The notes under the pieces were generated by a model. That model saw only the letters and a list, made by a program, of their open reading frames with translations. It searched no databases and was not told the origin of the DNA. Shown piece after piece: positions 46,883-56,158 of a DNA stretch of 64,000 nt (position 1 is the stretch's first letter; each line of letters starts with the position of its first letter). Source of the DNA: Lysobacter sp. 5GHs7-4. Lineage in GTDB: Bacteria > Pseudomonadota > Gammaproteobacteria > Xanthomonadales > Xanthomonadaceae. Both the position numbers and the translations under genes were made by a program. Where the stretch lies: the NCBI RefSeq assembly GCF_021284765.1, contig NZ_CP089924.1, positions 186,001-250,000 of the forward strand, in the 5' to 3' direction.

Positions 46883-48319
46883 CTACGGCATCACCGGCGG
46901 CTGATAGCTCAAGGTCAGCCCCAACGCCCACAGCAGCCCCAGCACCAGCGGGATGTGCACCAGCAGTTGCACGAAGGTGAAGCCGACGATGTCGCGCGCC
47001 TTCAGGCCCAGCACGCCCAGCAGCGGCAGCATCCAGAACGGATTGATCAGGTTCGGCAAGGCTTCGGCCGCGTTGTAGATCTGCACCGCCCAGCCCAGAT
47101 GCACCTTCAGGTCGATCGCCGCCTGCATCACGTAAGGCGCCTCGATGATCCATTTGCCGCCGCCGGAGGGCACGAAGAAGCCCAGCACCGCCGAGTACGC
47201 GCCCATGACCAGCGCGAAGGTATCGGCGCTGGCGATGTGCACGAACACGCTGGACAGGTGGTGCGCGAGGGTTTCGCCGCCATGGCCCGGCGCCGAAGTC
47301 AGCAACGCCGCGATGCCGCCGTACAGCGGAAACTGGATCAGCACGCCGGTGGTGCTGGGCACCGCGCGCGCGACCGCGTCCAGGAAACTGCGCGGGCGCC
47401 AATGCAGCAACAGGCCCAAGGTGAGGAACAGGAAGTTGTAGGTGTTGAGACTGGCGATCGCGGTCACCGCCGGCTTGCTGGCGAACTCATAAACCAACCA
47501 GCCCAGGCCCAACGCCGCCAGCGCCAGGGTGATCAGCGGGCTGTACTCCAGCCACTCGCCCGGGCGCGTGCGCGGCGGCAAGGTCGGCGTGGCCTGGCGT
47601 TGGTCGGCGCCGAACTCGCTGGCACGCCGCACCGAGTCGCCGCGCGGCGCGGTCACGTAGCACACCAGCAGCGACACGCCGATCAGGGCAGCGGTCAAAA
47701 CGATCGATTGCCACAGGAAGATGGTCTGCCCGAACGGAATCACCCCGGTGATCGCCAGCAAGGCCGGCGGCATGCTGGCCGGATTGGCCTGCAGCTGCGC
47801 CGCCGAGGAGCTCAGCCCCATCGCCCATACCGCCCCCAGGCCCAGGTAGGCCGCCGCGCCGGCGGCGCGGTAGTCCATGTCCAGATCCTCGCGCCGCGCC
47901 AGCGCGCGCACCAGCAGGCCGCCGAACACCAGCGAGAAACCCCAGCTCAGCAGCGAGGTCAGCATGCTCAACAACCCGACGTAGCAGATCGCCCCGCGGC
48001 CGCTGCGCGGTACCCGCGCCAGCGCATCGATCAGCCGCGCCACCGCCGGCGCGGTCGCCACCACATAACCGCCGATCACCACGAACGCCATCTGCATGGT
48101 GAAGGGGATCAAACTCCAGTAGCCCTCGCCGAACGCCCCGACCGTGGCCTTGGGCGTGGCGCCGAACCCCAACGCCGCCACCGCCACCACGATCACCGCC
48201 AGCGCCGCGAACACATAGGCGTCGGGAAACCAGCGCTCGGCCCAGGCCGCGCTGCGCAGGGCGAAGCGCGCGAGCGGACCGTCGCTGACGGCGGGTCGGG
48301 AAGGCGGGGTCGCATTCAT
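46883..48319 (-). CDS. Short-chain fatty acid transporter, AtoE/TIGR00366 family
   Basis: A 478-residue polytopic membrane protein. It opens FALRSAAWAERWFPDAYVFA and contains GEGYWSLIPFTMQMAFVVIGGYVVA, SLLSWGFSLVFGGLLVR, YNFLFLTLGLLLHWRP and the C-terminal FFVPSGGGKWIIEAPYVMQAA, all hallmarks of AtoE-like carriers. These import short-chain fatty acids such as acetoacetate or butyrate. ATG 48319 follows an AGAGGAA ribosome-binding site at proper spacing, so the in-frame GTG two codons earlier is less likely. TAAAGT on the minus strand (48381-48386) may be the -10 element. No ato genes are adjacent. Confidence 0.9.
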   Translation of the reverse strand: MNATPPSRPAVSDGPLARFALRSAAWAERWFPDAYVFAALAVIVVAVAALGFGATPKATVGAFGEGYWSLIPFTMQMAFVVIGGYVVATAPAVARLIDALARVPRSGRGAICYVGLLSMLTSLLSWGFSLVFGGLLVRALARREDLDMDYRAAGAAAYLGLGAVWAMGLSSSAAQLQANPASMPPALLAITGVIPFGQTIFLWQSIVLTAALIGVSLLVCYVTAPRGDSVRRASEFGADQRQATPTLPPRTRPGEWLEYSPLITLALAALGLGWLVYEFASKPAVTAIASLNTYNFLFLTLGLLLHWRPRSFLDAVARAVPSTTGVLIQFPLYGGIAALLTSAPGHGGETLAHHLSSVFVHIASADTFALVMGAYSAVLGFFVPSGGGKWIIEAPYVMQAAIDLKVHLGWAVQIYNAAEALPNLINPFWMLPLLGVLGLKARDIVGFTFVQLLVHIPLVLGLLWALGLTLSYQPPVMP

Positions 48320-48696
48320 GGGCACGGGTTCCTCTGGGCAGCGGCATCATGGTCGGCCACGCGCAGCGCGGCGCCAGTAGCACTTTAGTCGCAGCGCAGC
48401 GGCGCATGCGGCCGGCCGTGGCGGCGATCCTTACCGCAAGCGCGAGCGCCGCCACGCTTTCGCGCGGGACGCGTGGCGGTTCGTCTGCGCCGGCTGTGTG
48501 GTTGCGGCCAGACACCTGCGGGCACACGAACGGGCCGACGTCGCCGATGTCGGCGAACCGTTCGCACCCACGGCCGCCGTCCCGTCCTGCCTGTCCGGGT
48601 CGACGGCCGCCGTTCGCGGCGCGGCGGCGCGGCAGTCTCATCCGCTGCGACACCGGACGGCTACGGTCTAAGCCCCCGCCACACCGAGGCATCGCG
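48320..48696. other. 377-base divergent intergenic region without a recognised gene
   Basis: It lies between the leftward AtoE-like gene and the rightward RibD_C gene. Apart from the probable AtoE promoter (TAAAGT, minus strand 48381-48386) and the GAGG ribosome-binding site at 48686-48689, I see no repeat, RNA or coding frame with credible composition. Confidence 0.5.
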
Positions 48697-49257
48697 TTGA
48701 AGACCCAGTACTACGCCGCCTCCAGCCTCGATGGCTTCCTCGCCACGCAGGACGACTCGCTGGACTGGCTGTTCCCGCTAGGCGACATCGGCCAGACCAG
48801 CTATCCCGCCTTCATCGCGGAAGTGGGCGCGATCGCGATGGGCTCGGCCACCTACGAATGGATCCTGCGCAACGCCTCGACCGTGTCGGCGCAGACCGGC
48901 TCGGCTTGGCCTTACGCCCAGCCCACCTGGGTCTTCACCCGCCGCGCGCTGCCGCGCATCGACGGCGCACGCGTGTCGTTCGCGCAGGGCGATGTGCGAT
49001 CGGTCCATCGGCAGATGCAGGCCGCGGCCGAGGGCAAGAACGTGTGGGTGATGGGCGGCGGCGATCTCGCCGGCCAGTTCCACGATGCCGGCCTGCTGGA
49101 CGAAATCGTCGTCCAGATCGGCTCGGTCACCCTGGGCGAAGGCAAGCCCTTATTCCCACGGCGGGTGCTGAGCCCCGGGTTGAGTCTGGTCTCGGTCGCC
49201 CAGGTGGGCACGGGATTCGCCGAGCTGACCTACAAGGTGGCGGCGCCCGATCGCTGA
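48697..49257 (+). CDS. Dihydrofolate reductase family protein (RibD C-terminal domain)
   Basis: A 186-residue protein with a RibD_C/DHFR-like Rossmann fold. It begins KTQYYAASSLDGFLATQDDSLDWLFPLG, the typical start of these stand-alone reductase-like proteins. It has AIAMGSATYEWIL and NVWVMGGGDLAGQFHDAGLLDEIVVQIGSVTLGEGKPLF. The start is TTG at 48697, set by a GAGG ribosome-binding site seven bases away and by homology of the N-terminus; no ATG or GTG fits. Such proteins are predicted NADPH-dependent reductases with unknown substrates. Confidence 0.86.
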   Translation: MKTQYYAASSLDGFLATQDDSLDWLFPLGDIGQTSYPAFIAEVGAIAMGSATYEWILRNASTVSAQTGSAWPYAQPTWVFTRRALPRIDGARVSFAQGDVRSVHRQMQAAAEGKNVWVMGGGDLAGQFHDAGLLDEIVVQIGSVTLGEGKPLFPRRVLSPGLSLVSVAQVGTGFAELTYKVAAPDR

Positions 49258-49358
49258 ATCGGTGCACGCCCGGTTCGCGCCCTGCTCCAGCCAAATGCGC
49301 GACACCTCAGTCAGTATCTGCCGCGCCGTATCGACAAAGTCCGGCTTCGGCTGCGTCT

Positions 49359-49396
49359 TCCCCCTTTAAAAAAAAAGGGGATTGAGGGGGATTTGC
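49359..49396. repeat. Dispersed palindromic repeat (family A), single arm
   Basis: TCCCCCTTTAAAAAAAAAGG followed by GGATTGAGGGGGATTTGC. It lies between convergent genes, 51 bases after the end of the leftward Calx-beta/DUF11 gene. Confidence 0.8.
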
Positions 49397-49447
49397 TTTA
49401 GCTTCGGCCAAGGCCAGCGCAGGCCCACGCCCACCCAGACGCAGCCC

Positions 49448-51673
49448 CTAGTACCCGCCGGGATCCGCCGCGAACCGCACCGGCACCGTGATCGTCGCGC
49501 TGCCGCCGTTGCTGAGATCCACGCTCAGGCTCACCGTCGTACCGCCGGCCGCGCCGCCCGAGGCCGGGCAACTGCCGCTGACGGCCGTGCACGACCAGGG
49601 ACCGCTCAGGCTGACGCCGGCGGGCAGGCTGTCGCTGATCTGCGCCGCGTTGGCCGCGTCCGGGCCGCTGTTGACCACCGTCAGGGTGTAGCTGGCGGTG
49701 CCGCCCGGCGTGTAGGTCGCGGCGCCGTCGCTCTTGCTGATGCTTAGATCGGCCTGGCGCAAGGCATTGGTGATGGTGCAGCTCAGATCGTCGCCGGCGC
49801 TGGGCGAAAACTCCGCCCACTGCTGGCGGTTGCCGACGTTGCTGCCGCTGCCCGATGGCAGCACGGTGGTCGAGCCCACGCCGGCATTGCTGCACACCAG
49901 CGACACGCGGTACGCGCTGGGTGCCTGGTCCGCGCCCACGGGCGTGGTGCGGATCGCCTCTTCGAACTGCATGGTGTTGCCCGCCGGCACGATCACCGTG
50001 CCGGTGCTCGCGGTGCCGGGCACCGTGCCGCCGCTGGTCGCCGCGCTGGCGGCGAGGATGCCGCCGGAGTAGATCCGCACCGTGGCCTGGTCGTTGGGCA
50101 CGACACGGCCCTGCAACTGCTTGCTCAAGTTCACCCACACCGGCGTCGGCGTCGGGCGGCAGGCGCTGGCGTCGAAGTTGGTGTTGGCGATCAAACCGCG
50201 CAGCACCGCGCGCGCGGCGTTGTGCAAGCCGCTACCGGCCGCGCTGGGCGTGGCGCAGGCATCGTTGCCGGTGCTGCCGCCGCGGTTCACGCGCACGCGC
50301 ACGCTGATGACATAGGTGTCGGTCTGCCCGGCCGGCAGGCTGCGCCACTGCGCCTGCAAGGTCCACGGGCCGGCACCGGTCAGCGCCGTCGACGCACCGC
50401 CGTTGAAGGTGTAGCCGGCCGAGACCACGCTGGTGTCCGGATCCAGTCCCGGCGTGTCGGTCAGGCTGTAGCTGGCCGCGACCAGGCTGGGGTTGTTCAC
50501 CACCACCGTGTAGCGGATGTCGGACAGGTCGGCGCTGCCGGCCACCGCCACCGGCGCGTCGGCGTTCTTGGTCACCGACAGGTTGGCGTCGTCGTCGGTG
50601 ATGGTGTAGCTGCGCGTGCTTTGCGCGGCGGCGCCGCAGCTGCTGCTGGACGTCAGCAGGAACGGCAGCGGCGAACCGCTAGGCGGCGAGATGCTCAGCT
50701 CGATGGTTTCGTTGCCTTCGGGCAGCACGTCGCTGGTGATCGCGATCGGCAGCGTCACCACGCTGGTGCTGCCGCCGTCGTAGGTGCCCGCCGGCACGCT
50801 GACGTTGAAGGTGGCCGCGTTGCCCGGCGTGGTGTAGTCCACGCCCAAGGTCGCGGTTCCGCCGGTGACCTGCACCTGCACGGTCAGGCCACCGGCCGGC
50901 ACCGTGCCGTTGATGCGGAGCGCTGGCAGGTTGCCGCCGGTGGATTCGGGCGAGGAGCTGCTGGGCTGGTCGAATTCCACGAACGGCCGCAGCACCAGCT
51001 GGATCGCATCGAGGAAGTTGCCGACGGTGAGATCGCCGCCGCCGGTGCTGATCGACTCGAAACCCAGGCTGTTGGTGCCGGTGGCGCCGGAGTAGCTGAA
51101 GTTGCCGCTGTAATCGACCCAACCGTTGCCGCCGGCGACCGGCGTGGCGGCGCTGCCCTGCGACACCACCGGCGTGTCGAACGTGCCGTTGGCGGTGGTG
51201 CCGACCCGGATCACCGTCGACGAGGCGCCGACCTTCATTTCGGCCACGTCGCGCGCGGTGTTGCTGGCGCGGCCGCGGTGGCTGAACACCCAGTCGATGC
51301 GTTCGCCGTTGATCATGCACACGTTCTGGTACATGCGCGAAGTCGCCGCCGCGTTGAGCTCGGCGAACTGCTTGCCCTCGCGCGCGGGTACACCGTTGAA
51401 GCTGTTGGCCCACAACTCCATCAGCCGCCCGGTGGTGCCGACCGACCCGGCCGGCACGCAGGTGCCGCCGGCGGTGCCGTTGGGATGGGTGGTGGTCCAG
51501 CCGGGAATCGCGCCTTCGGGTATCAGTGCATAGCAGGCCGTGGTGCCGTTGCCGAGCACGGGCGCTTCGAAGCCGATGTTGATGAAACTGCGCTGGACCT
51601 GCGCGGCGGCAGGCAAGGCGAGGCAGGCGATGGCGAACGCGGTCAAGCCGCGCAACAGACGACGTTGAGTCAT
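49448..51673 (-). CDS. Secreted Calx-beta / DUF11 repeat protein, adhesin-like
   Basis: A 741-residue secreted protein with a signal peptide ending PAAAQ. Residues about 26-225 form a beta-rich N-domain with paired cysteines (TTACYALIPEGAIPGW, NVCMINGERIDWVFSHRGRA). A Calx-beta-like domain follows (VDYTTPGNAATFNVSVPAGTY ... SDVLPEGNETIELSI). Two to three DUF11-like Ig-type repeats come next, the last starting ADLSISKSDGAATYTPGGTASYTLTVVNSGPD. An AGGGGG ribosome-binding site precedes ATG 51673. Similar proteins in Xanthomonadaceae are surface or matrix components. No sorting signal is visible, and the ligand is unknown. Confidence 0.82.
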   Translation of the reverse strand: MTQRRLLRGLTAFAIACLALPAAAQVQRSFINIGFEAPVLGNGTTACYALIPEGAIPGWTTTHPNGTAGGTCVPAGSVGTTGRLMELWANSFNGVPAREGKQFAELNAAATSRMYQNVCMINGERIDWVFSHRGRASNTARDVAEMKVGASSTVIRVGTTANGTFDTPVVSQGSAATPVAGGNGWVDYSGNFSYSGATGTNSLGFESISTGGGDLTVGNFLDAIQLVLRPFVEFDQPSSSSPESTGGNLPALRINGTVPAGGLTVQVQVTGGTATLGVDYTTPGNAATFNVSVPAGTYDGGSTSVVTLPIAITSDVLPEGNETIELSISPPSGSPLPFLLTSSSSCGAAAQSTRSYTITDDDANLSVTKNADAPVAVAGSADLSDIRYTVVVNNPSLVAASYSLTDTPGLDPDTSVVSAGYTFNGGASTALTGAGPWTLQAQWRSLPAGQTDTYVISVRVRVNRGGSTGNDACATPSAAGSGLHNAARAVLRGLIANTNFDASACRPTPTPVWVNLSKQLQGRVVPNDQATVRIYSGGILAASAATSGGTVPGTASTGTVIVPAGNTMQFEEAIRTTPVGADQAPSAYRVSLVCSNAGVGSTTVLPSGSGSNVGNRQQWAEFSPSAGDDLSCTITNALRQADLSISKSDGAATYTPGGTASYTLTVVNSGPDAANAAQISDSLPAGVSLSGPWSCTAVSGSCPASGGAAGGTTVSLSVDLSNGGSATITVPVRFAADPGGY

Positions 51674-51778
51674 GTATCCCCCTGTAACGTGACCAGTGTC
51701 ACAAAAAAACAGAGGGGAAGCCTGAATTGGTCTTCACAGCGGACGCCCTGACGACGTCCAGCAAAGAGAGAAGTGGCT

Positions 51779-52315
51779 TTAAGGCACGCTAGTTGTGTCC
51801 GGTCTCGCGATGTCGGCACGCGCGCGACGGCCGGAACCGATCACCGCCTCGGCACGGATCTCCATCGACGCGCCTTTCGAAAACAGCGCCGTGGTGCCGA
51901 CCGCGGTCCAGGCCGGGTAGTGGTCCTTGAAAAACTCGCGGTGCACTTTCAGCACCGGCTCGACCACGCGCCGGAACTCCTCGTGGTTCTGGGCGACGTG
52001 GAAGCTGTTGAGCTCGATCACGTCCTCCAGGCTCGCGCCAGCGCGTTTGAGATGGGCTTCCAGCTGCTGGAACGCCCAGCGGATGTTGGCCTCCTCGTCC
52101 GGGCCGGCGCGCGAGGGGATGCCCGACACGATCACGCGGTCGCCGATGCGCAGCACCGGGGTGTAGTGGATGTCGTGGTAGGAGCTCTCCCAACCGGCCG
52201 GCGCGAGGTGCTCGCGCGTGGGCTCGGCCGAAGCATTCGCGGCGGGCGCGGCGCTGGCCGCGGTGGCCGCGGCGCCCAACAGGCACAGACCCAGCACGAC
52301 TGACAGACGACACAT
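51779..52315 (-). CDS. RidA family protein with signal peptide
   Basis: A 178-residue member of the RidA/YjgF superfamily, preceded by an export signal (MCRLSVVLGLCLLGAAATAASA). Segments such as GDRVIVSGIPSRAG, DVIELNSFHVAQNHEEF, YPAWTAVGTTALFSKGASMEIRAEAVIG match the family, which forms trimers. The Arg/Glu typical of imine-deaminating RidA cannot be confirmed: the usual C-terminal Arg-Val-Glu is replaced by MEIRAEAV. Periplasmic RidA-like proteins are poorly understood. The preceding ubiA gene is co-directional with a 78-base gap containing GGTGTC...GACACC. Confidence 0.86.
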   Translation of the reverse strand: MCRLSVVLGLCLLGAAATAASAAPAANASAEPTREHLAPAGWESSYHDIHYTPVLRIGDRVIVSGIPSRAGPDEEANIRWAFQQLEAHLKRAGASLEDVIELNSFHVAQNHEEFRRVVEPVLKVHREFFKDHYPAWTAVGTTALFSKGASMEIRAEAVIGSGRRARADIARPDTTSVP

Positions 52316-52393
52316 CGCGGCACTCCGCTGGCGGACGGTGTCGCGATTGTAGACACCGGCCGCGGCGCGCGGTCCTCGTCCTAGCGCAAGACT

Positions 52394-53311
52394 TCAGGTC
52401 GCGCTGCCGCCCAGGGCGTAGTCCAAGGCCAGTCCGGCGAATACCGTCAGCCCGACCCAGTGGTTGTGCAGGAAGGCCTTGAAGCAAGCCGCGCGCTCGC
52501 GGCCGCGCGCGATCGCGAATTCGTAAACCACCAGCGCCGTCGCCAGGCCCAAGCCGCCGTAGTACCACACGCCCAGTTCCGCGCGCTGCCCGGCCAGCGC
52601 CAGCGCCGCCAGGAACAGCGCGTACAGCACGCCCTGGGCGACCAGGTCCAGGTCGCCGAACAGGATCGCGGTCGACTTGGCGCCCATCTTGAGGTCGTCC
52701 TCGCGGTCGACCATCGCGTACCAGGTGTCGTAGGCGGTCGCCCACAGGATATTGGCCGCGTACAGCAGCCAGGCCACCGCGGGCACCTCGCCGCGCACCG
52801 CGGCGAACGCCATCGGAATGCCCCAGCCGAAGGCCATGCCCAGGTAGACCTGCGGCAGGTAGGTGTAGCGCTTGAGATAGGGGTAGCTGGCGGCCAGCAC
52901 CACGCCGATCACGCTCATCAGCACGGTCAGGCGGTTCAGCGTCAGCACCAGTGCGAACGCGGCCAGCATCAGCGCCGCGAACACCATCAGCGCTTCGCGC
53001 CCGCGCACCTCGCCGGTCGCCAGCGGCCGGTGCTTGGTGCGCTCCACGTGCGGGTCCAGCCAGCGGTCGGCGTAGTCGTTGATCACGCAGCCGGCCGAGC
53101 GGGTCAGCCAGACCCCGGCGCTGAACACGAACAGGGTCCACCACGGCGGCACCCCGCGCGCGGCGATCCACAGCCCCCACCAGGTCGGCCACAGCAGCAG
53201 CAGCCAGCCGATCGGGCGGTCGCCGCGGACCAGCTTCCAGTACAGCCCCAGGCGGACTTTCCAGGCCGGCGGCGGCACCGATTCGGGGGTTTCGTAGCGC
53301 TCGTAACTCAT
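52394..53311 (-). CDS. ubiA: 4-hydroxybenzoate octaprenyltransferase UbiA
   Basis: A 305-residue membrane prenyltransferase of ubiquinone synthesis, attaching the polyprenyl chain to 4-hydroxybenzoate. The first Asp-rich motif is in [23 protein letters not shown], the second in [14 protein letters not shown], with eight to nine helices and [24 protein letters not shown] start ([18 protein letters not shown]). ATG 53311 is six bases after TACTCT, a -10 pattern compatible with a leaderless message. The upstream extension in the open frame is not conserved. Confidence 0.95.
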   Translation of the reverse strand: MSYERYETPESVPPPAWKVRLGLYWKLVRGDRPIGWLLLLWPTWWGLWIAARGVPPWWTLFVFSAGVWLTRSAGCVINDYADRWLDPHVERTKHRPLATGEVRGREALMVFAALMLAAFALVLTLNRLTVLMSVIGVVLAASYPYLKRYTYLPQVYLGMAFGWGIPMAFAAVRGEVPAVAWLLYAANILWATAYDTWYAMVDREDDLKMGAKSTAILFGDLDLVAQGVLYALFLAALALAGQRAELGVWYYGGLGLATALVVYEFAIARGRERAACFKAFLHNHWVGLTVFAGLALDYALGGSAT

Positions 53312-53446
53312 CCGATCAGAGTAGCAAGGCCCGCAAGCGCGCCGCGACGGCCGCCGCACCGCCACCAGCGCCGGCGTTTGCGGCTAGAATGCCGGTCCCG
53401 CGTGGCGCCGGCTCGACCGGTCGGAGCGATGCGGGATCTCAGCCAG

Positions 53447-53523
53447 GCGCCCGTAGCTCAGCCGGATAGAGTAGTGGCTTCCGAAGCCATTGGTCGGGGG
53501 TTCGAATCCCTCCGGGCGCGCCA
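53447..53523 (+). tRNA. tRNA-Arg (anticodon CCG)
   Basis: A 77-base cloverleaf. The acceptor GCGCCCG pairs with CGGGCGC, then discriminator G and encoded CCA. The D-arm region is GTAGCTCAGCCGGATAGAGT, and the anticodon stem GTGGC/GCCAT encloses the loop TTCCGAA, giving anticodon CCG (reads CGG, Arg). The T-arm is GGGGG TTCGAAT CCCTC. A TAGAAT hexamer at 53385-53390 may be the -10 of its promoter. Confidence 0.97.
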
Positions 53524-53637
53524 TTCCCATGTCTACGGGCATGGGAGCCGGCTTTATACTGGCGCGCGGCCGCACCTCGGTGCGGTTCTTGTTGATGGCT
53601 ATGCATGCCCGCGTCGGGTGTGCGCAATAGGTGGATC

Positions 53638-54153
53638 GTGCGCAATTACGACCTCGAATTCCTGAAGAAATTCTCGATGGTGATCGGCTTCCTGATGCTG
53701 GTCACCCTCGGGCTGATGATCGCCGCTTACTTCGTGCACCTGCAGATCCCGCCGGAAGTCGATCCGGCCGTGGCCAAGCGCACCGAGCAGCGCATCGCGC
53801 CGGTCGGCGCGGTCTACGCGGGCAGCACCGGCGCGTCGGCGCAGGCCGCCGCCAAGGCCGCCGCGGCCGCCAAGGCCGCCTCGCAGGTCGCCTACGGCGG
53901 CACCCTGGACGGCGCGGTGATCTACGACAGCCTGTGCGCGGGCTGCCACAAGTCGGGCGCCGGCGGCGCACCGACCCTGGACCAGTCGCACTGGGGCCCG
54001 CGCCTGGCCAAGGGCAAGGACACCCTGCACAAGCACGCCATCGAAGGCTTCACCGGCAGCGCCGGCATTATGCCGCCCAAGGGCGGCAACCCGGCCCTGA
54101 CCAACGAACAGGTCTCGGCGACCGTCGACTGGATGCTGTCGAACATCAAGTAA
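53638..54153 (+). CDS. Membrane-anchored cytochrome c (c5-like)
   Basis: A 171-residue protein with a cytosolic start (RNYDLEFLKKF), one membrane helix (about 13-33), an Ala-rich linker (60-85) and a C-terminal cytochrome c domain. Haem attaches at CAGCH (Cys100, Cys103, His104), and the methionine ligand is probably in AGIMPPKGG. It resembles cytochrome c5-type electron carriers feeding terminal oxidases from the periplasmic face. GTG 53638 is chosen over ATG 53605, because an AGGTGG ribosome-binding-like sequence precedes it and RNYDLEFLKK is the conserved opening. A terminator follows. Confidence 0.9.
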   Translation: MRNYDLEFLKKFSMVIGFLMLVTLGLMIAAYFVHLQIPPEVDPAVAKRTEQRIAPVGAVYAGSTGASAQAAAKAAAAAKAASQVAYGGTLDGAVIYDSLCAGCHKSGAGGAPTLDQSHWGPRLAKGKDTLHKHAIEGFTGSAGIMPPKGGNPALTNEQVSATVDWMLSNIK

Positions 54154-54175
54154 GCGCCCTCGTCGCGCTGCCGCG

Positions 54176-54202
54176 AAAACGCCGCCTCCGGGCGGCGTTT
54201 TT
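54176..54202 (+). terminator. Rho-independent terminator after the cytochrome c gene
   Basis: AAAACGCCGCC pairs with GGCGGCGTTTT around TCCG, followed by further T. It begins 22 bases after the stop codon. Confidence 0.9.
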
Positions 54203-54332
54203 CGTTGCCGGCCGCGGCCGCGCGCCGCCCTCGCGCTTTCTGTCGTTTTCGTAATGCGGCCGTCGCGGCGGCCGTCATACGCAGGCGCCCGTTCCATCCG
54301 ATAATGCGCGACCTCTCCGCGGCGCCCCTGCG

Positions 54333-56135
54333 ATGCCTGCCTTCCGTCTGCGCTCCACCGTCCTGCTGCTGCCCTGCCTGCTGCTTGCCGCCTGCGCGAG
54401 CCTGGAACGCGACCCGCTGCGCGCCGACGGCACGCCCTCGACGCCGATCGGCAGCATCCAGGGCCACGGCCCGGCCAGTCCGCTGGTCGGCCGCCGGCTG
54501 GTGATCGAGGGCACCGTCACCGCCGCCCTCACCGGCGAAGGCGACGCCCACGTCGGCTGGTTCGTGCAGGACGGCGGCGACGACGACGAGGCCAGCTCCG
54601 ACGCCCTGTTCGTGCGCGCCGCGCCCGCCATCTCCCTGCACGTGGGCGACCGCGTGCGCCTGATCGGGCGCGTGCTCGAACTCGACACCGGCCGCGGCAG
54701 CCACCTCACCGCCATCGACCCCGAATCCGCGCGCGTGCTCGGCCCCGGCCGCACCGAAACCCTGGTGCTGGACGCGCCGCCCGCCGACTGGACGCGCTAC
54801 GAAGGCATGCGCATCGGCATCGGCCGCGCCCTGACCCTGGCCGACACCGACGACATCGCCCAGGAAGGCCGCGCCCTGGTCGCCTTCGACGGCCCGCTGT
54901 GGCAGCCCGGCGAACGCGCCGCGCCCGGCAGCGACGCCGCCAACGCGGTCAAGGCCGACAACGCCCGCCGCCGCCTGTGGCTGGACGACGGCCGCCTGAG
55001 CGGCGCGCCCGCGCTGGACGGCGGCGTGCTGCCGGCCGGCTACGCCCAGGCGCGCAGCGGCAGCACCCTGGACGGCGTGGAAGGCGTGCTCGACGAACGC
55101 GACGGCGGCTGGCGCCTGCACCTCACCGCCACCCCCACCCTGCACGCCGCCGCGCGCGCGCCGGCGCCGCAGCTGGGCGACGCCAACGACCTGCGCATCG
55201 CCGCCTTCAACCTGGAAAACCTGTTCAACGGCGACGGCCAGGGCGGCGGGTTCCCGACCCCGCGCGGCGCGCGCGACGCCGTCGAATACCAGCGCCAACA
55301 GGACAAGCTGGTCGCCACCATCCAGGGCCTGAAGCCCGACATCGCCGCGCTGATGGAACTGGAGAACGACGGCTACGGCCCGGACTCGACCCTGGCCCAG
55401 CTGGTCGCGCGCCTGCGCCGCGAAGGCGGCGACTGGCGCTATGTCGCCACCTGCACCCAGCCCTGCGCCGCCGACGCGCGCGGCCCGGGCCAGGACCAGA
55501 TCCGGGTCGGCCTGATCTACCGCGGCGACCGCGTCGCCCCGCGCGGCGCCGCCGCCACCTTGTCCGGCGGCCCCTTCGACAGCGGCAGCCGCATGCCGCT
55601 GGCGCAGAGCTTCGTGTCCCTGCGCCGCGGCCGCCCGGCCGGCCCGGCCTTCACCGTCGCGGCCAACCACTTCAAGTCCAAGGGCTGCGGCCAGGCCCAG
55701 GGCGAGGACCGCGACCGCGGCGACGGCGCCGCCTGCTGGAACGCGCTGCGGACCGAATCGGCGCGCCGCCTGGACGCCTGGCTGAAAACCGACCCCACGC
55801 ATTCCGGCAGCGATCTTGCAGTGATCCTCGGCGATCTGAATGCCTACGCCGAGGAAGATCCGGTGCGCCTGTTGAAGGACGCCGGCTGGCGCGACGCCTT
55901 CGCCGTGGCCCGCGTCGAGCGCCCCTACAGCTACGTCTACCAGGGCGAGCTGGGCCGGCTCGACCACGCCCTGCTCAGCCCCAGCCTGGCCCAGCGCCTG
56001 CGCGGCGCGGTGGAATGGCACAGCAACGCCGACGAACCCGTGTCCGCCGGCTACCGCGCCGGTGCCGGCGGCCCCTGGCGCAGCTCCGACCACGACCCGC
56101 TGCTGCTGGCGTTCCGGCTCGTCCCGGCCCGCTAA
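54333..56135 (+). CDS. Endonuclease/exonuclease/phosphatase-family lipoprotein (extracellular nuclease ExeM/NucH-like)
   Basis: A 600-residue lipoprotein (lipobox LLAAC, Cys21). Residues about 45-140 resemble an OB-fold domain (GRRLVIEGTVTAALTGEGDAHVGWFVQDGG) typical of large extracellular DNases. The catalytic EEP domain spans about 285-598: LRIAAFNLENLFN, ALMELENDGYG, AANHFKSKGCG, VILGDLNAYAEEDP and the final SSDHDPLLLAF with catalytic His. It probably degrades extracellular DNA for phosphate or nitrogen, or in matrix turnover. GATAAT at 54300-54305 is a likely -10 element. The alpha/beta hydrolase and zapE follow in the same direction. Confidence 0.9.
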   Translation: MPAFRLRSTVLLLPCLLLAACASLERDPLRADGTPSTPIGSIQGHGPASPLVGRRLVIEGTVTAALTGEGDAHVGWFVQDGGDDDEASSDALFVRAAPAISLHVGDRVRLIGRVLELDTGRGSHLTAIDPESARVLGPGRTETLVLDAPPADWTRYEGMRIGIGRALTLADTDDIAQEGRALVAFDGPLWQPGERAAPGSDAANAVKADNARRRLWLDDGRLSGAPALDGGVLPAGYAQARSGSTLDGVEGVLDERDGGWRLHLTATPTLHAAARAPAPQLGDANDLRIAAFNLENLFNGDGQGGGFPTPRGARDAVEYQRQQDKLVATIQGLKPDIAALMELENDGYGPDSTLAQLVARLRREGGDWRYVATCTQPCAADARGPGQDQIRVGLIYRGDRVAPRGAAATLSGGPFDSGSRMPLAQSFVSLRRGRPAGPAFTVAANHFKSKGCGQAQGEDRDRGDGAACWNALRTESARRLDAWLKTDPTHSGSDLAVILGDLNAYAEEDPVRLLKDAGWRDAFAVARVERPYSYVYQGELGRLDHALLSPSLAQRLRGAVEWHSNADEPVSAGYRAGAGGPWRSSDHDPLLLAFRLVPAR

Positions 56136-56158
56136 CGCCCCCTGCGTATGATGCGCGC

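Noticed and set aside
50222..51751. 509-codon rightward frame antisense to the DUF11 protein
   Set aside because: It has Arg/Gly/Ala/His-rich shadow composition with no signal or domain. The minus-strand gene has a signal peptide and ribosome-binding site.
53447..53523. tRNA as a possible integration site for a genomic island
   Set aside because: No integrase, no direct repeat of the tRNA 3' end and no shift in composition downstream; the following genes are core functions.
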